Positions 55,934 to 64,000 of a DNA stretch of 64,000 nucleotides are shown in pieces. The stretch lies in the NCBI GenBank assembly GCA_019745565.1, contig JAIESW010000024.1:188129-252128 (forward strand), written 5' to 3'. The position numbers and the translations under genes are program-made. Origin of the DNA: Burkholderiales bacterium. GTDB lineage: Bacteria; Pseudomonadota; Gammaproteobacteria; Burkholderiales; Ga0077523. Within the stretch, counting starts at the first letter, position 1; every line of letters begins with the position of its first letter. The notes beneath the pieces were generated by a model, which saw only the letters and a program-made list of their open reading frames with translations, was not told where the DNA came from and did no database searches.

Positions 55934-56764
55934 ATGACGCGTAACGGTCCGGTGCTCGTGATCGAGGCCGGTCGGACGGAGCGGCACTACTGGCGGGATC
56001 TGTGGGGCTATCGCGAATTGTTTTTTTTTCTGGCTTGGCGCGACATCCTGGTGCGCTACAAGCAGGCGGTGATAGGAGTAGCCTGGAGTGTGATCCGTCC
56101 ATTGCTGACTATGGCGATCTTCACGTTCGTATTTGGCAAGCTCGCGAAACTGCCTGCGGACGGGGTTCCTTATCCGATCCTGGTATTCGCAGCATTGCTG
56201 CCCTGGCAATTCATGTCGACAGCCGTGGGCGAGGGAAGCAACAGCCTCATCCAGAACGCAAACATCATCTCGAAGGTCTACTTCCCGCGCGTAATCGTAC
56301 CGATGAGTGCCGTGATGGTGAGCCTGGTCGACTTCCTGATTTCGCTGGTGCTGCTGTCAGGGCTCGTGGTCTGGTATCGATGGTGGCCCGACTGGTCGAT
56401 CCTGGCGCTGCCCTTGATTCTCTTGCTTGCCATGGCCGTTTCGGTGGGTTTCATCCTCTGGCTCGCAGCGCTCAACGTGCGGTATCGGGATTTCCGCTAC
56501 GTGGTCCCGTTCATGATTCAGGTCGGTCTCTTCATTTCACCGGTGGGATTCAGCAGCGCGATCGTGCCCGAGGAATGGAGGCTGCTGTATTCGCTCAACC
56601 CCGTGGTTGGGGTCATCGACGGGTTCCGCTGGGCACTGCTCGGTGGGGCGGGCGACATCTACTGGCCGAGCGTGGTGTTGAGCGCACTCATTTCCGCCGT
56701 CATTCTCGTTTCCGGTCTGCGCTACTTCAGGCACACCGAGCGAACGTTCGCGGACGTCATATAG
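55934..56764 (+). CDS. wzm: O-antigen ABC transporter permease (Wzm)
   Basis: ABC-2 type permease of 276 residues that exports undecaprenyl-linked O-polysaccharide. It has the N-terminal amphipathic WRDLWGYRELFFFLAWRDILVRYKQAVIGVAWSVI, the family's strongest motif, then six hydrophobic segments. I chose the ATG at 55934 with aggaa at good spacing; the frame is open upstream into the 18-bp repeat. A run of nine T (56021-56029) encodes Phe-Phe-Phe within the first part of the gene. It is followed after six bases by wzt. Confidence 0.94.
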   Translation: MTRNGPVLVIEAGRTERHYWRDLWGYRELFFFLAWRDILVRYKQAVIGVAWSVIRPLLTMAIFTFVFGKLAKLPADGVPYPILVFAALLPWQFMSTAVGEGSNSLIQNANIISKVYFPRVIVPMSAVMVSLVDFLISLVLLSGLVVWYRWWPDWSILALPLILLLAMAVSVGFILWLAALNVRYRDFRYVVPFMIQVGLFISPVGFSSAIVPEEWRLLYSLNPVVGVIDGFRWALLGGAGDIYWPSVVLSALISAVILVSGLRYFRHTERTFADVI

Positions 56765-56770
56765 CGATTC

Positions 56771-58051
56771 ATGGATCCAGCAGTCGAAGCGCGTGGCTTG
56801 GGCAAGCAGTACGTGCTGCGCCACCAATCTCAAGGGCGCTACACGTCCCTGCGCGATGTGCTTGCCGAGGGCACGATGCGCCTCGCGCAGCGGGTCCTGG
56901 GGCGGCACGTCGCCAGCACTACGTCCCAGGAGGCCTTCTGGGCCTTGAACGGGGTGTCCTTCGTCATTGGACAGGGCGAGCGTGTGGGGATCATCGGGCG
57001 CAATGGGGCAGGGAAGTCCACGCTATTGAAGATCCTGAGCCGCATCACGGAGCCCAGCGCCGGTAGCGTAGCAATCCGAGGACGGGTCGCCAGCCTACTA
57101 GAGGTCGGTACTGGCTTCCATCCCGAGCTTACCGGGCGCGAGAACATCTACCTCAACGGAGCGATTCTGGGGATGGCGAAGGCGGAGATCGTCCGGAAGT
57201 TCGACGAGATCGTCGCCTTTGCCGAGGTCGAACGCTTCCTGGACACGCCAGTGAAGCGATACTCATCGGGGATGTACGTCCGGCTCGCGTTCTCGGTCGC
57301 CGCCCACCTGGAGGCCGACATCCTGGTCGTGGACGAGGTCCTGGCGGTCGGGGACGTCCAGTTTCAGAGGAAGTGCCTGGGTCGGATGGAGGCAGTGGCC
57401 CAGAGCGGGCGGACGATCCTGTTCGTGAGCCACAACATGGCCACGATCACATCTCTGTGCAGCCGCTGCATCCTCCTGGACGCCGGCAAGGTGGCTGGTG
57501 ACGGCGCACCGTCGGACGTGATCTTGAGCTACTACGCCGGCGGTACGTCGTCTCCGGCGTCGTTTGATACCGCGTCTTGGCCGCGCCAGCCAGGCGACGA
57601 GCATGCGCGGCTGCTGGGCGGAGCCGTCCAGGATTGTGCGGGGCACCCCACCTACGAGCTGCACCTGGGAGATGCGTTCGAAGTCAGCATGCGCTACAGG
57701 ATACTGGCCGGCGCGAAGGCCCGTCCGGTCCCGAACTTCCATTTCTTTCGGGCGGACGGAACCTATGCTTTCGTAACATCCATGCCCAACGTCCAAGTGG
57801 CAGAGCCAGGCGAGTACGTGGCAAAGTGCAAGGTACCGGGCTTCCTCCTCAACGACGGCGGGTACTTCGTGGGCTTGGCGCTCACGTCATACTCGGATGC
57901 CGGCTATGTCGTCAACTTCTACGAGCAGTCGGCCCTGAGCTTCAACGTTCGAGACCCTATGGACGAAAGCAGCAACCGATATGGATACGGCGGTCCCGTG
58001 CCGGGGGTGGTGCGGCCGAGGCTGGACTGGTCTGGCGTGAGGGTCGCGTGA
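56771..58051 (+). CDS. wzt: O-antigen ABC transporter ATP-binding protein with C-terminal carbohydrate domain (Wzt)
   Basis: A 426-residue ATPase of the O-antigen exporter. The N-terminal NBD (to about residue 250) has Walker [10 protein letters not shown], signature motif [27 protein letters not shown] (Walker B) and the H-loop SHNM. The C-terminal extension (about 265-426) matches the Wzt_C domain, which in E. coli O8/O9a recognises the modified non-reducing end of the polymer. This predicts a termination mark, perhaps methylation by one of the nearby methyltransferases. It overlaps rfbF by GTGA. Confidence 0.94.
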   Translation: MDPAVEARGLGKQYVLRHQSQGRYTSLRDVLAEGTMRLAQRVLGRHVASTTSQEAFWALNGVSFVIGQGERVGIIGRNGAGKSTLLKILSRITEPSAGSVAIRGRVASLLEVGTGFHPELTGRENIYLNGAILGMAKAEIVRKFDEIVAFAEVERFLDTPVKRYSSGMYVRLAFSVAAHLEADILVVDEVLAVGDVQFQRKCLGRMEAVAQSGRTILFVSHNMATITSLCSRCILLDAGKVAGDGAPSDVILSYYAGGTSSPASFDTASWPRQPGDEHARLLGGAVQDCAGHPTYELHLGDAFEVSMRYRILAGAKARPVPNFHFFRADGTYAFVTSMPNVQVAEPGEYVAKCKVPGFLLNDGGYFVGLALTSYSDAGYVVNFYEQSALSFNVRDPMDESSNRYGYGGPVPGVVRPRLDWSGVRVA

Positions 58052-58818
58052 AAGTCGTCATCCTGGCCGGAGGACTGGGCACCCGGATCAGCGAGGAAAC
58101 CACGGTCCGGCCCAAGCCGATGGTCGACATCGGCGGGCGGCCCGTCCTGTGGCACATCATGAAGATGTACTCTGCGCACGGCTTGAACGATTTCGTGATC
58201 TGCCTGGGTTACAAGGGCTACATGATCAAGGAGTACTTTGCGAACTACTACCTCCACATGTCGGACGTTACCTTCGACATGTCCTCGAACAAGATGGAGG
58301 TGCACCAGAACTCGGCCGAGCCGTGGCGCGTGACGCTGGTCGATACGGGGGAGCAGACCATGACCGGTGGACGCCTGAAGCGGGTGGCCCGCTATCTGGA
58401 CGACGAGGACTTTTGCTTCACCTATGGCGATGGACTGGCCGATATCGACCTGCAGGCGCTGATCGAGTTTCACCACGGTCAGCGGACTCTCGCGACGGTC
58501 ACTGCCGTGCAGCCTCCAGGCCGGTTCGGCGCGCTGGACCTGCAGGAGAACAAGATCCGGAGCTTTCAGGAAAAGCCGCAGGGCGATGGCGGATGGGTCA
58601 GCGGCGGATTCTTCGTTCTGTCTCGCGCCGTTCTCGACTACCTCGATGGCGACGAGACGGTATGGGAGCGTGCACCGATGCAGCGGCTCGCGAGCGAAGG
58701 TCAGCTGTCAGCCTATCTCCACACCGGGTTCTGGCAGCCGATGGACACGCTGCGCGACAAGGTGCTGCTGGAGGATCTTTGGAGTTCCGGCCGAGCTCCG
58801 TGGAAGGCATGGGACTGA
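58048..58818 (+). CDS. rfbF: Glucose-1-phosphate cytidylyltransferase
   Basis: Makes CDP-glucose from glucose 1-phosphate and CTP. It has 256 residues, the normal length. The N-terminal motif [28 protein letters not shown] is diagnostic; [12 protein letters not shown] carries the metal Asp, and [15 protein letters not shown] follows. The GTG start lies in an overlap with the wzt stop, and its stop overlaps the rfbG start by ten bases. It commits glucose to the CDP-6-deoxyhexose branch used by the genes after it. Confidence 0.96.
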   Translation: MKVVILAGGLGTRISEETTVRPKPMVDIGGRPVLWHIMKMYSAHGLNDFVICLGYKGYMIKEYFANYYLHMSDVTFDMSSNKMEVHQNSAEPWRVTLVDTGEQTMTGGRLKRVARYLDDEDFCFTYGDGLADIDLQALIEFHHGQRTLATVTAVQPPGRFGALDLQENKIRSFQEKPQGDGGWVSGGFFVLSRAVLDYLDGDETVWERAPMQRLASEGQLSAYLHTGFWQPMDTLRDKVLLEDLWSSGRAPWKAWD

Positions 58819-59885
58819 ACGCAGAGTTCTGGCGAGGTCGCAAGGTCTTCGTCACTGGCCACACGGGGTTCAAGGGCGCGTGGCTGTGCTTGTACTTGCG
58901 TCATCTCGGCGCCAATGTCACCGGTCTTGCGCTGCCGCCCACGACCAATCCGAACCTGTTCGAAGCCGCGGGAGTGAACCTTCGGGCAAAGTCGATCGAA
59001 GCCGACATACGCGACCTCAACGCGCTCCGTCACGCCATGCGCGAAGCTGCGCCCGACATCGTCTTCCACCTTGCGGCGCAGTCCCTGGTGCGCCGGTCCT
59101 ACGACGATCCTGTGGAAACCTACATGACCAACGTCATGGGCACGGTCCACGTGCTTGATGCGTTCAGGGCTGAGAGCTCGGCCCGTGCCCTCGTAGTAGT
59201 CACGAGTGACAAATGCTACGAAGAACACGCCGACGGGCATGCGCATAGCGAGCGCGACCCGCTCGGTGGACACGACCCCTATGCTGCCAGCAAGGCGTGC
59301 GCAGAGATCGTCTCCTCCTCCTATCGCAGGTCGTACTTTTCCGGGGCCGAGGGTGGACGGGCGGTCGCGACGGTGCGAGCCGGCAACGTCATAGGCGGCG
59401 GCGATTGGGCGCAGGACAGGCTCCTGCCGGATCTCGTACGCGCCTTCGCAGCCGGCAAGCCCGCTCACATCAGAAATCCGCACGCCACGCGGCCCTGGCA
59501 ACACGTACTCGATCCTCTTACCGGTTACCTCTTGCTGGCCGAGCGCCTCGTCGAACGCGGCCCGGCGTTCGCGGAAGCGTGGAACTTCGGGCCATTGCTT
59601 GACCGGAGCATGACCGTCGGGGCGATCGCGAGCGCCGTGGCGCGTCGATGGGGCGAGTCCGCGAGCGTCGTCGTCGACGAGACGCCACAACCGAGAGAGG
59701 CACCGCTGCTCGCCCTCGACGCCGCCAAGGCGCAGCGCCGACTGGGATGGATGCCCCGGCTATCCACCGACGAAGCGCTTGCCTGGACGACATCCTGGTA
59801 TCGCGATTGGTACGCGAAGGGCGATGCCGGGAATCTCGCGAGCGCTCAGATACGGCGCTACCTCACGGTCGAGGAGATCGCATGA
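58809..59885 (+). CDS. rfbG: CDP-glucose 4,6-dehydratase
   Basis: Extended SDR, 358 residues, that yields CDP-4-keto-6-deoxyglucose. Landmarks are [18 protein letters not shown] (NAD site), [24 protein letters not shown] and the catalytic YAASKACAE. The TSDKCY and [14 protein letters not shown] motifs are specific for this dehydratase. It overlaps rfbF and, by ATGA, the next C-methyltransferase gene. The usual CDP-3,6-dideoxyhexose gene rfbH (dehydrase) is not seen, so the product is probably not a dideoxy sugar. Confidence 0.96.
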   Translation: MGLNAEFWRGRKVFVTGHTGFKGAWLCLYLRHLGANVTGLALPPTTNPNLFEAAGVNLRAKSIEADIRDLNALRHAMREAAPDIVFHLAAQSLVRRSYDDPVETYMTNVMGTVHVLDAFRAESSARALVVVTSDKCYEEHADGHAHSERDPLGGHDPYAASKACAEIVSSSYRRSYFSGAEGGRAVATVRAGNVIGGGDWAQDRLLPDLVRAFAAGKPAHIRNPHATRPWQHVLDPLTGYLLLAERLVERGPAFAEAWNFGPLLDRSMTVGAIASAVARRWGESASVVVDETPQPREAPLLALDAAKAQRRLGWMPRLSTDEALAWTTSWYRDWYAKGDAGNLASAQIRRYLTVEEIA

Positions 59886-61111
59886 CGAACCATCGCTGCC
59901 GGTTCTGCGGCACCGCGCTGAACGTGACGTTCTGCGATCTTGGTCTGTCTCCGCTGTCGAATGCGTTCGTGAAGCCCGCCGAAGCGAACCGCGGCGAAGT
60001 CTTCTATCCGCTTCACGCCCGTACCTGTCCCGAATGTCTGCTGGTGCAACTCGACGAATTCGAGAAACCCGATCACATCTTCCACGACTACGCCTATTTC
60101 TCCTCCTACTCCGAATCCTGGCTGGAGCATGCCAGGACATACGCCGAAGGAATGACGGGGGCATTGGGCCTCGGAGAGGGCAGCCTCGTGCTGGAGGTCG
60201 CGAGCAATGACGGCTACCTGCTTCAGTATTTTCAGCGCGCGGGCATACCGGTTCTGGGAGTCGAGCCCGCGCGCAACGTGGCCGAGGTCGCGCGTGCCAG
60301 GGGAATCCGCACGGTCAGCGAGTTCTTCGGCCGCGCCACCGCGACCCGGCTTGCCTCGGAGTTCGGTCGCGCCGATCTCATCGTGGCGAACAACGTGATT
60401 GCGCACGTCCCGGATCTGAACGATTTCGTTTCCGGATTCCTTCCAATGTTGAAGGCCGACGCGGTGTTGACCGTCGAGTTTCCGCACCTTCTGCGCTTGA
60501 TCGAGGAAGGGCAGTTCGACACCATGTACCATGAACATTTCTCGTACTTCTCGTTCGCCACGCTTCAGCGGGTGCTCGAGAGGCACGGGCTGAGCGTACA
60601 CGACGTCGAACAGATTCCCACGCATGGCGGTTCGTTGCGGGTCCACGCGAGCCCTGCCGCGGTAGGTCGCAAGGCCTCGGACAGAGTCGCTGCTATCCTG
60701 GAGTCCGAGTCGGTAGCGGGGCTGGGCCGTATCGAAACTTACGCGGATTTCAGTGGCCGCGCGGAACGGAGCAAGTGGGCGTTGCTTACGCTGCTGATCG
60801 ATCTCAAGCGCAACGGGAAGTCGATCGTCGGCTATGGTGCTCCAGCGAAGGGAAACACGCTTCTCAACTACTGCGGAATCCGATCGGATTTTCTACCCTT
60901 TACGGTCGACAGAAGTCCGCACAAGCAGGGCTTGTTGCTGCCGGGAACCCGCATTCCCGTGTATTCGCCCGAGAAGATCGCCGCAACCCGGCCCGACTAC
61001 GTACTCATCCTGCCGTGGAATTTGCGGGAGGAGATAGCTGAGCAGATGGCGTTCATCCGGGATTGGGGTGGCCGGTTCATCGTGCCGATCCCGACGGCGA
61101 CAGTCTTTTGA
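59882..61111 (+). CDS. Sugar C-methyltransferase (TylCIII/NovU type)
   Basis: A 409-residue NDP-hexose C-methyltransferase. The N-terminal zinc site uses CRFCGTAL and CPECLLVQ; the central SAM domain has LVLEVASNDGYLLQYF; NNVIAHVPDLNDF follows, with YHEHFSYFS and the His-containing active region (IPTHGGSLRVHAS); the C-terminal Rossmann-like domain starts at IVGYGAPAKGNTLLNYCG. These are the three domains of TylC3/NovU enzymes, which methylate C-3 or C-5 of 4-keto-6-deoxy sugars. It overlaps rfbG, so CDP-4-keto-6-deoxyglucose or its epimer is the likely substrate. Confidence 0.93.
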   Translation: MTNHRCRFCGTALNVTFCDLGLSPLSNAFVKPAEANRGEVFYPLHARTCPECLLVQLDEFEKPDHIFHDYAYFSSYSESWLEHARTYAEGMTGALGLGEGSLVLEVASNDGYLLQYFQRAGIPVLGVEPARNVAEVARARGIRTVSEFFGRATATRLASEFGRADLIVANNVIAHVPDLNDFVSGFLPMLKADAVLTVEFPHLLRLIEEGQFDTMYHEHFSYFSFATLQRVLERHGLSVHDVEQIPTHGGSLRVHASPAAVGRKASDRVAAILESESVAGLGRIETYADFSGRAERSKWALLTLLIDLKRNGKSIVGYGAPAKGNTLLNYCGIRSDFLPFTVDRSPHKQGLLLPGTRIPVYSPEKIAATRPDYVLILPWNLREEIAEQMAFIRDWGGRFIVPIPTATVF

Positions 61112-61117
61112 GGGCGC

Positions 61118-61675
61118 GTGATATTCACCGAAACCAGTCTGGCGGGAGCGTTCATAGTCGACGTCGAGCGCTTGGAAGACGAACGTGGATTCTTTTCCCG
61201 CACGTTTTGTTCGGATGAGTTCGAAGGACGAGGGCTCGAGTCGAGCTTCGTACAGTGCAACGTGTCGTTCAATCGCTTTCGAGGAACGATCCGAGGACTA
61301 CATTTTCAGTCGGCCCCGCATGAGGAAACAAAACTGGTCCGATGCTCGATGGGCGCGATCTGGGACGTGATCGTGGACATACGTGAGGCGTCCGGCACCT
61401 TCGCCCATTGGTTCGCGGTGGAACTGAGCGCGGAGAATCGCCGGGCGGTCTATGTTCCCGGTGGTTTCGCGCACGGTTTCCAGACCCTTACGGACGATGT
61501 CGAGGTGATGTACCAGATGTCGACGAAGTACGCTCCTCACAGTGCGGGAGGAATTCGCTTCGACGATCCCCAACTGGCCGTGCGCTGGCCTCTGCCACCG
61601 CAACGGCTGTCGGATCGGGACCTTGTCTTGCCGATGCTTCGAGAGCTCGATGTGATAGGTTTTCCACGTGCGTGA
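61118..61675 (+). CDS. dTDP-4-dehydrorhamnose 3,5-epimerase homologue
   Basis: Cupin-fold 4-keto-6-deoxyhexose epimerase of 185 residues (RmlC family). Visible are DERGFFSRTFCSDEF, RGTIRGLHFQ (catalytic His), KLVRCSMGAIWDVIVDIR and the VYVPGGFAHGFQTL block with DDVEVMYQMS (catalytic Tyr). The GTG start lies six bases after the C-methyltransferase stop. No rmlA/rmlB partner is present, so it probably acts on the CDP sugar from rfbG rather than on a dTDP sugar; C-3 or C-5 specificity cannot be told. Confidence 0.92.
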   Translation: MIFTETSLAGAFIVDVERLEDERGFFSRTFCSDEFEGRGLESSFVQCNVSFNRFRGTIRGLHFQSAPHEETKLVRCSMGAIWDVIVDIREASGTFAHWFAVELSAENRRAVYVPGGFAHGFQTLTDDVEVMYQMSTKYAPHSAGGIRFDDPQLAVRWPLPPQRLSDRDLVLPMLRELDVIGFPRA

Positions 61676-62543
61676 CCACGAACTTCGAATGCTGACATCC
61701 GAACAGATCGATGATTTTCACCGCACCGGGTTCGTGCACTTGCGCGGCTTCTTCGATATCGACTCCGAGATCGTTCCGATTCTGTCTCAACTGCATCGGC
61801 TGATCGGCATGATCGCGGAGGACGAAGGCATCCGGATCGACCGAAAGCCCTTCTCCATCGAGGGTTTCGACGATGGTTTGTTCGCACTGCTTGCCAAAGA
61901 TCGCCGATTGGTCGGACGTCTGTACGATGCGGCGAAGCAGCTTCCGTCATTCTGCCGTCTCACAGCGTCGGAAAAGCACGAGAAGCTCTACCGGTGCCTC
62001 AGAGGCGAGTCGTTTCCCGCGGTGCCCGCCGGTGGGCAGGGGATTCGCATAGACCTGCCGGGAGAAGAACGCTACCGGGCTCCCTGGCACCAGGACTACC
62101 CGAACCAGCTGCGCAGCATGGACGGCCTGGTGTTCTGGGCGCCGCTGCGAAGTGTCAAGCCGGAGATGGGGCCGGTGGAACTGTGCGTCGGCTCTCATCG
62201 CGGCGGACCGCTGCCGGTCGTCATGGGTGACTCCGCCAATCCGGACAAGACTGGCGCCTACGGCATGCTTCTTCACAAGGAGGAGACCGTGATCTCCGGG
62301 TTCGACCGGATTGCTCCGTTGAGTGAGGTTGGAGACCTACTCGTGTTCGACTATCTGCTCGTGCATCGCTCCGGAAGCAACGTGAGCTCGCAGGTCCGAT
62401 GGTCCATGCAGATGAGGTTCTTCAACTTTGCCGAGTCGACGGGTCGACGCATCGGCTGGCGAGGATCATTCGCCGCCGGCGTCGAGTTGGCCTCGGTGCA
62501 TCCCGACTTGGTCGTTCAGGGCCCGGTCAGGGACGATCGATGA
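61668..62543 (+). CDS. Phytanoyl-CoA dioxygenase-like (Fe(II)/2-oxoglutarate) protein
   Basis: A 291-residue protein starting MLTSEQIDDFHRTGFVHLRGFF from the ATG at 61689 (or seven residues more from the GTG used here, which overlaps the epimerase stop). It has the iron motif WHQDYPNQL (His-x-Asp) and a distal His in YLLVHRSGSN with a following Arg in VRWSMQMRF, as in the PhyH family. It should hydroxylate or oxidise a substrate with 2-oxoglutarate and oxygen. Within this cluster a nucleotide sugar or lipid-linked sugar is a likely substrate. It overlaps the next gene by ATGA. Confidence 0.86.
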   Translation: MRDHELRMLTSEQIDDFHRTGFVHLRGFFDIDSEIVPILSQLHRLIGMIAEDEGIRIDRKPFSIEGFDDGLFALLAKDRRLVGRLYDAAKQLPSFCRLTASEKHEKLYRCLRGESFPAVPAGGQGIRIDLPGEERYRAPWHQDYPNQLRSMDGLVFWAPLRSVKPEMGPVELCVGSHRGGPLPVVMGDSANPDKTGAYGMLLHKEETVISGFDRIAPLSEVGDLLVFDYLLVHRSGSNVSSQVRWSMQMRFFNFAESTGRRIGWRGSFAAGVELASVHPDLVVQGPVRDDR

Positions 62544-63718
62544 ACCGCACGGCCTCTAATCGGGTCTCCTGCAATGTGTGTCATGCCGACCTGCAGGAGC
62601 CGTTGTTTCGGTCCCGCGGTACTCGTTCGGTCACATCGCTCGCACGACTCGTCGATGGAAAGACCGAGGTGTACCTGTGCCGCGCCTGCGGACATGTGCA
62701 GAGCGGTGCGCTAGGCGATCTCGACGCGTACTACGCTTCGGACTATCGCATACTGATCGACAGCGACGAGGAGGATCAGGTCTACGAGGTCATCGAAGGC
62801 AAGCCCGTGTTCCGCTTTGATCATCAGTTGGACACGCTGGTCGGCAAGGTGGACATCCCGGCTGGAGCACTGCTCCTGGACCACGGCTGCGCCAAGAGTG
62901 CGACGGTTCGCAAGCTCCTCGAGCGGCGCAAGGACGTTCGACCTCATTTCTTCGACGTCAGTGGCGACTACGTGCGCTTCTGGGAGAAGATGGCACCCAG
63001 CGACGCGTGGGCAGTCTCGACCATCAGGCCCGAATGGCACGAATTCTTCGACGTCATCACTTCGTTCTTCTCCCTGGAGCACGTGGAAGACGTGGCTGGA
63101 GTGCTGGCCGAGATCCGGTCCGCTCTGAAGCCCGGGGGGACGTTCTACATGATCGTTCCCAATCTCTTGACCAACATTGCAGACTTCGTGGTCGTCGATC
63201 ACGTCAATCACTTTACCGAACGGTCCCTCGAGCGTGCGTTTGCGGACGCCAACCTCTCCGTCACGGAGATCGATACGCGAGCGCATCGGGGGGCGTTCGT
63301 CGTGACCGCGCGGCGCCCGGTTGCCGAGGAGCGGAGTGCAAGAGCCGCGGACGACGTCGACCTGGAGGTAGAGATTCATCGCATAGCGGAGTTCTGGTCG
63401 GAAATCCTGAAACGTATCATCAACGCGGAAGCAGCTGTGGCGACCGGATCGCGCAGTGCCATCTATGGCGCCGGCTTCTACGGAACCTATATCGGCGCCA
63501 GCCTGCTCCATCCGGACCGGGTCTGCTGTTACGTCGATCAGAATCCATTTCTTCAAGGGAAGTCCCTCTTCGGGAAACCCATCATTGCGCCGGACCGCCT
63601 GCCCGACGACGTGAAGCACGTCTACGTCGGCCTGAATCCCGCGATTGCCCGCCGGACCATGGGCGCACTGACCGCGTGGAACGATCGCGGTCTTCGCTAC
63701 ACCTTCCTTTCAGAATGA
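62540..63718 (+). CDS. Class I SAM methyltransferase, C-methyltransferase-like
   Basis: A 392-residue protein with a zinc-like N-terminus (CNVCHADL and CRACGHVQSG), a SAM domain whose motif I is degenerate (LLDHGCAKSATVRKLL), FSLEHVEDVAGVLAEIRSALKPGG, and a C-terminal Rossmann-like region (SAIYGAGFYGTYIGASLL...YVDQNPFLQGKSLFGKPI). This is the same three-part layout as the C-methyltransferase at 59882, though diverged. It may add a second methyl group or serve as the capping enzyme. It overlaps both neighbours by ATGA. Confidence 0.84.
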   Translation: MNRTASNRVSCNVCHADLQEPLFRSRGTRSVTSLARLVDGKTEVYLCRACGHVQSGALGDLDAYYASDYRILIDSDEEDQVYEVIEGKPVFRFDHQLDTLVGKVDIPAGALLLDHGCAKSATVRKLLERRKDVRPHFFDVSGDYVRFWEKMAPSDAWAVSTIRPEWHEFFDVITSFFSLEHVEDVAGVLAEIRSALKPGGTFYMIVPNLLTNIADFVVVDHVNHFTERSLERAFADANLSVTEIDTRAHRGAFVVTARRPVAEERSARAADDVDLEVEIHRIAEFWSEILKRIINAEAAVATGSRSAIYGAGFYGTYIGASLLHPDRVCCYVDQNPFLQGKSLFGKPIIAPDRLPDDVKHVYVGLNPAIARRTMGALTAWNDRGLRYTFLSE

Positions 63719-64000
63719 TGGATCCGGTCAGCGAACGCCTCAAGCAGCACTATGGGAATGCATTTGCCACTCACGGGGCGACGGCTCGCGGCGTCGACTG
63801 GGGTCGAGACGATGACGTCCGCCTGCGGTACGCCAAGATGCTCGCGGTGCTCGACGGCTTCGAAGGCGGCTCGGTACCATCGCTGCTCGATGTCGGTTGC
63901 GGGTACGGCGGCCTGCTGGACTACGCTTCGGCAAGTGGTGTCTCGCTGCGGTACACGGGCATCGATCTGTGCGAACCAATGGTGCTCGAGGGTCGCCGCC
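63715..64000 (+). CDS. SAM-dependent methyltransferase, cut by window end
   Basis: The first 95 residues are seen: MMDPVSERLKQHYGNAFATHG, then SLLDVGCGYGGLLDYASASG (motif I) and YTGIDLCEPMV. It is a class I methyltransferase, a third one in a row. The ATG overlaps the preceding stop, so the operon continues beyond the window. The C-terminal part and specificity are not visible. Confidence 0.85.
   Translation, partial: MMDPVSERLKQHYGNAFATHGATARGVDWGRDDDVRLRYAKMLAVLDGFEGGSVPSLLDVGCGYGGLLDYASASGVSLRYTGIDLCEPMVLEGRR

Noticed and set aside
61118-61675. Naming the epimerase homologue rmlC/rfbC in a dTDP-rhamnose pathway
   Set aside because: No rmlA, rmlB or rmlD is in the window and the gene follows rfbF-rfbG, so a CDP sugar is a more likely substrate.

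Overview
The window is a GC-rich, densely packed chromosomal segment that reads as a betaproteobacterium. The evidence is the gene order trpG-trpD-trpC, pepA-holC-valS opposite lptF-lptG, the sigma factor/DUF3619/DUF3106/RDD block, glnA-ntrB-ntrC, a trimeric porin of the beta type, and ruvX-pyrR-pyrB followed by a dihydroorotase-like gene without metal ligands. I cannot place it more precisely. No rRNA, tRNA, CRISPR array, phage or insertion sequence was seen.

Layout. 1-2401: tryptophan genes. 2402-4047: porin with an AT-rich upstream region and a clear terminator. 4063-10808 (minus strand): pepA, holC, a hypothetical gene, valS and an MFS exporter. 11072-13233: lptFG, the LPS export permease pair. 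13351-15198 (minus): an ECF-like sigma factor with a one-pass membrane partner, a small periplasmic protein and an RDD protein. 15260-18987: yqgE-ruvX-pyrR-pyrB-pyrC'. 19067-25233: oligopeptidase A, a DUF4124/glutaredoxin-like protein, a Crp/Fnr regulator, 1-Cys peroxiredoxin, a sulfide:quinone-reductase-like flavoprotein and exonuclease III. 25520-30362 (minus): glnA-DUF4124-ntrB-ntrC, with a readable sigma-54 promoter and NtrC site before glnA. 30465-38977: rhodanese, uppP, an HD-GYP protein, a TPP riboswitch with thiD-thiC, a pcm-like methyltransferase, a tolC-type channel and 5-formyl-THF cyclo-ligase.

38946-64000 is an envelope polysaccharide locus. It has Kdo transferase and heptosyltransferase I (core LPS), GDP-fucose-type genes (gmd, fcl), and a tightly overlapping nine-gene cassette at 43527-51182. 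The cassette holds an epimerase, an SIS sugar-phosphate isomerase, a second SDR, a split transketolase, a HAD protein, an APH-fold kinase, a methyltransferase and a dehydrogenase. Two unrecognised genes follow, then an MBOAT/SGNH acetylation pair, an ABC-type O-antigen exporter (wzm/wzt), a CDP-glucose 4,6-dehydratase branch (rfbF, rfbG) with a C-methyltransferase, a 3,5-epimerase homologue and a 2-oxoglutarate-dioxygenase-like protein, and two more methyltransferases, the last cut by the window end.

Most novel candidates: (1) the split-transketolase sugar cassette, which looks like a dedicated pathway for an unusual, possibly branched or higher-carbon sugar; (2) the CDP-sugar C-methylation/oxygenation branch; (3) the sigma factor/DUF3619/DUF3106 module as a possible envelope-stress circuit; (4) a bipartite palindromic repeat family found at four intergenic sites, three of them between convergent genes.
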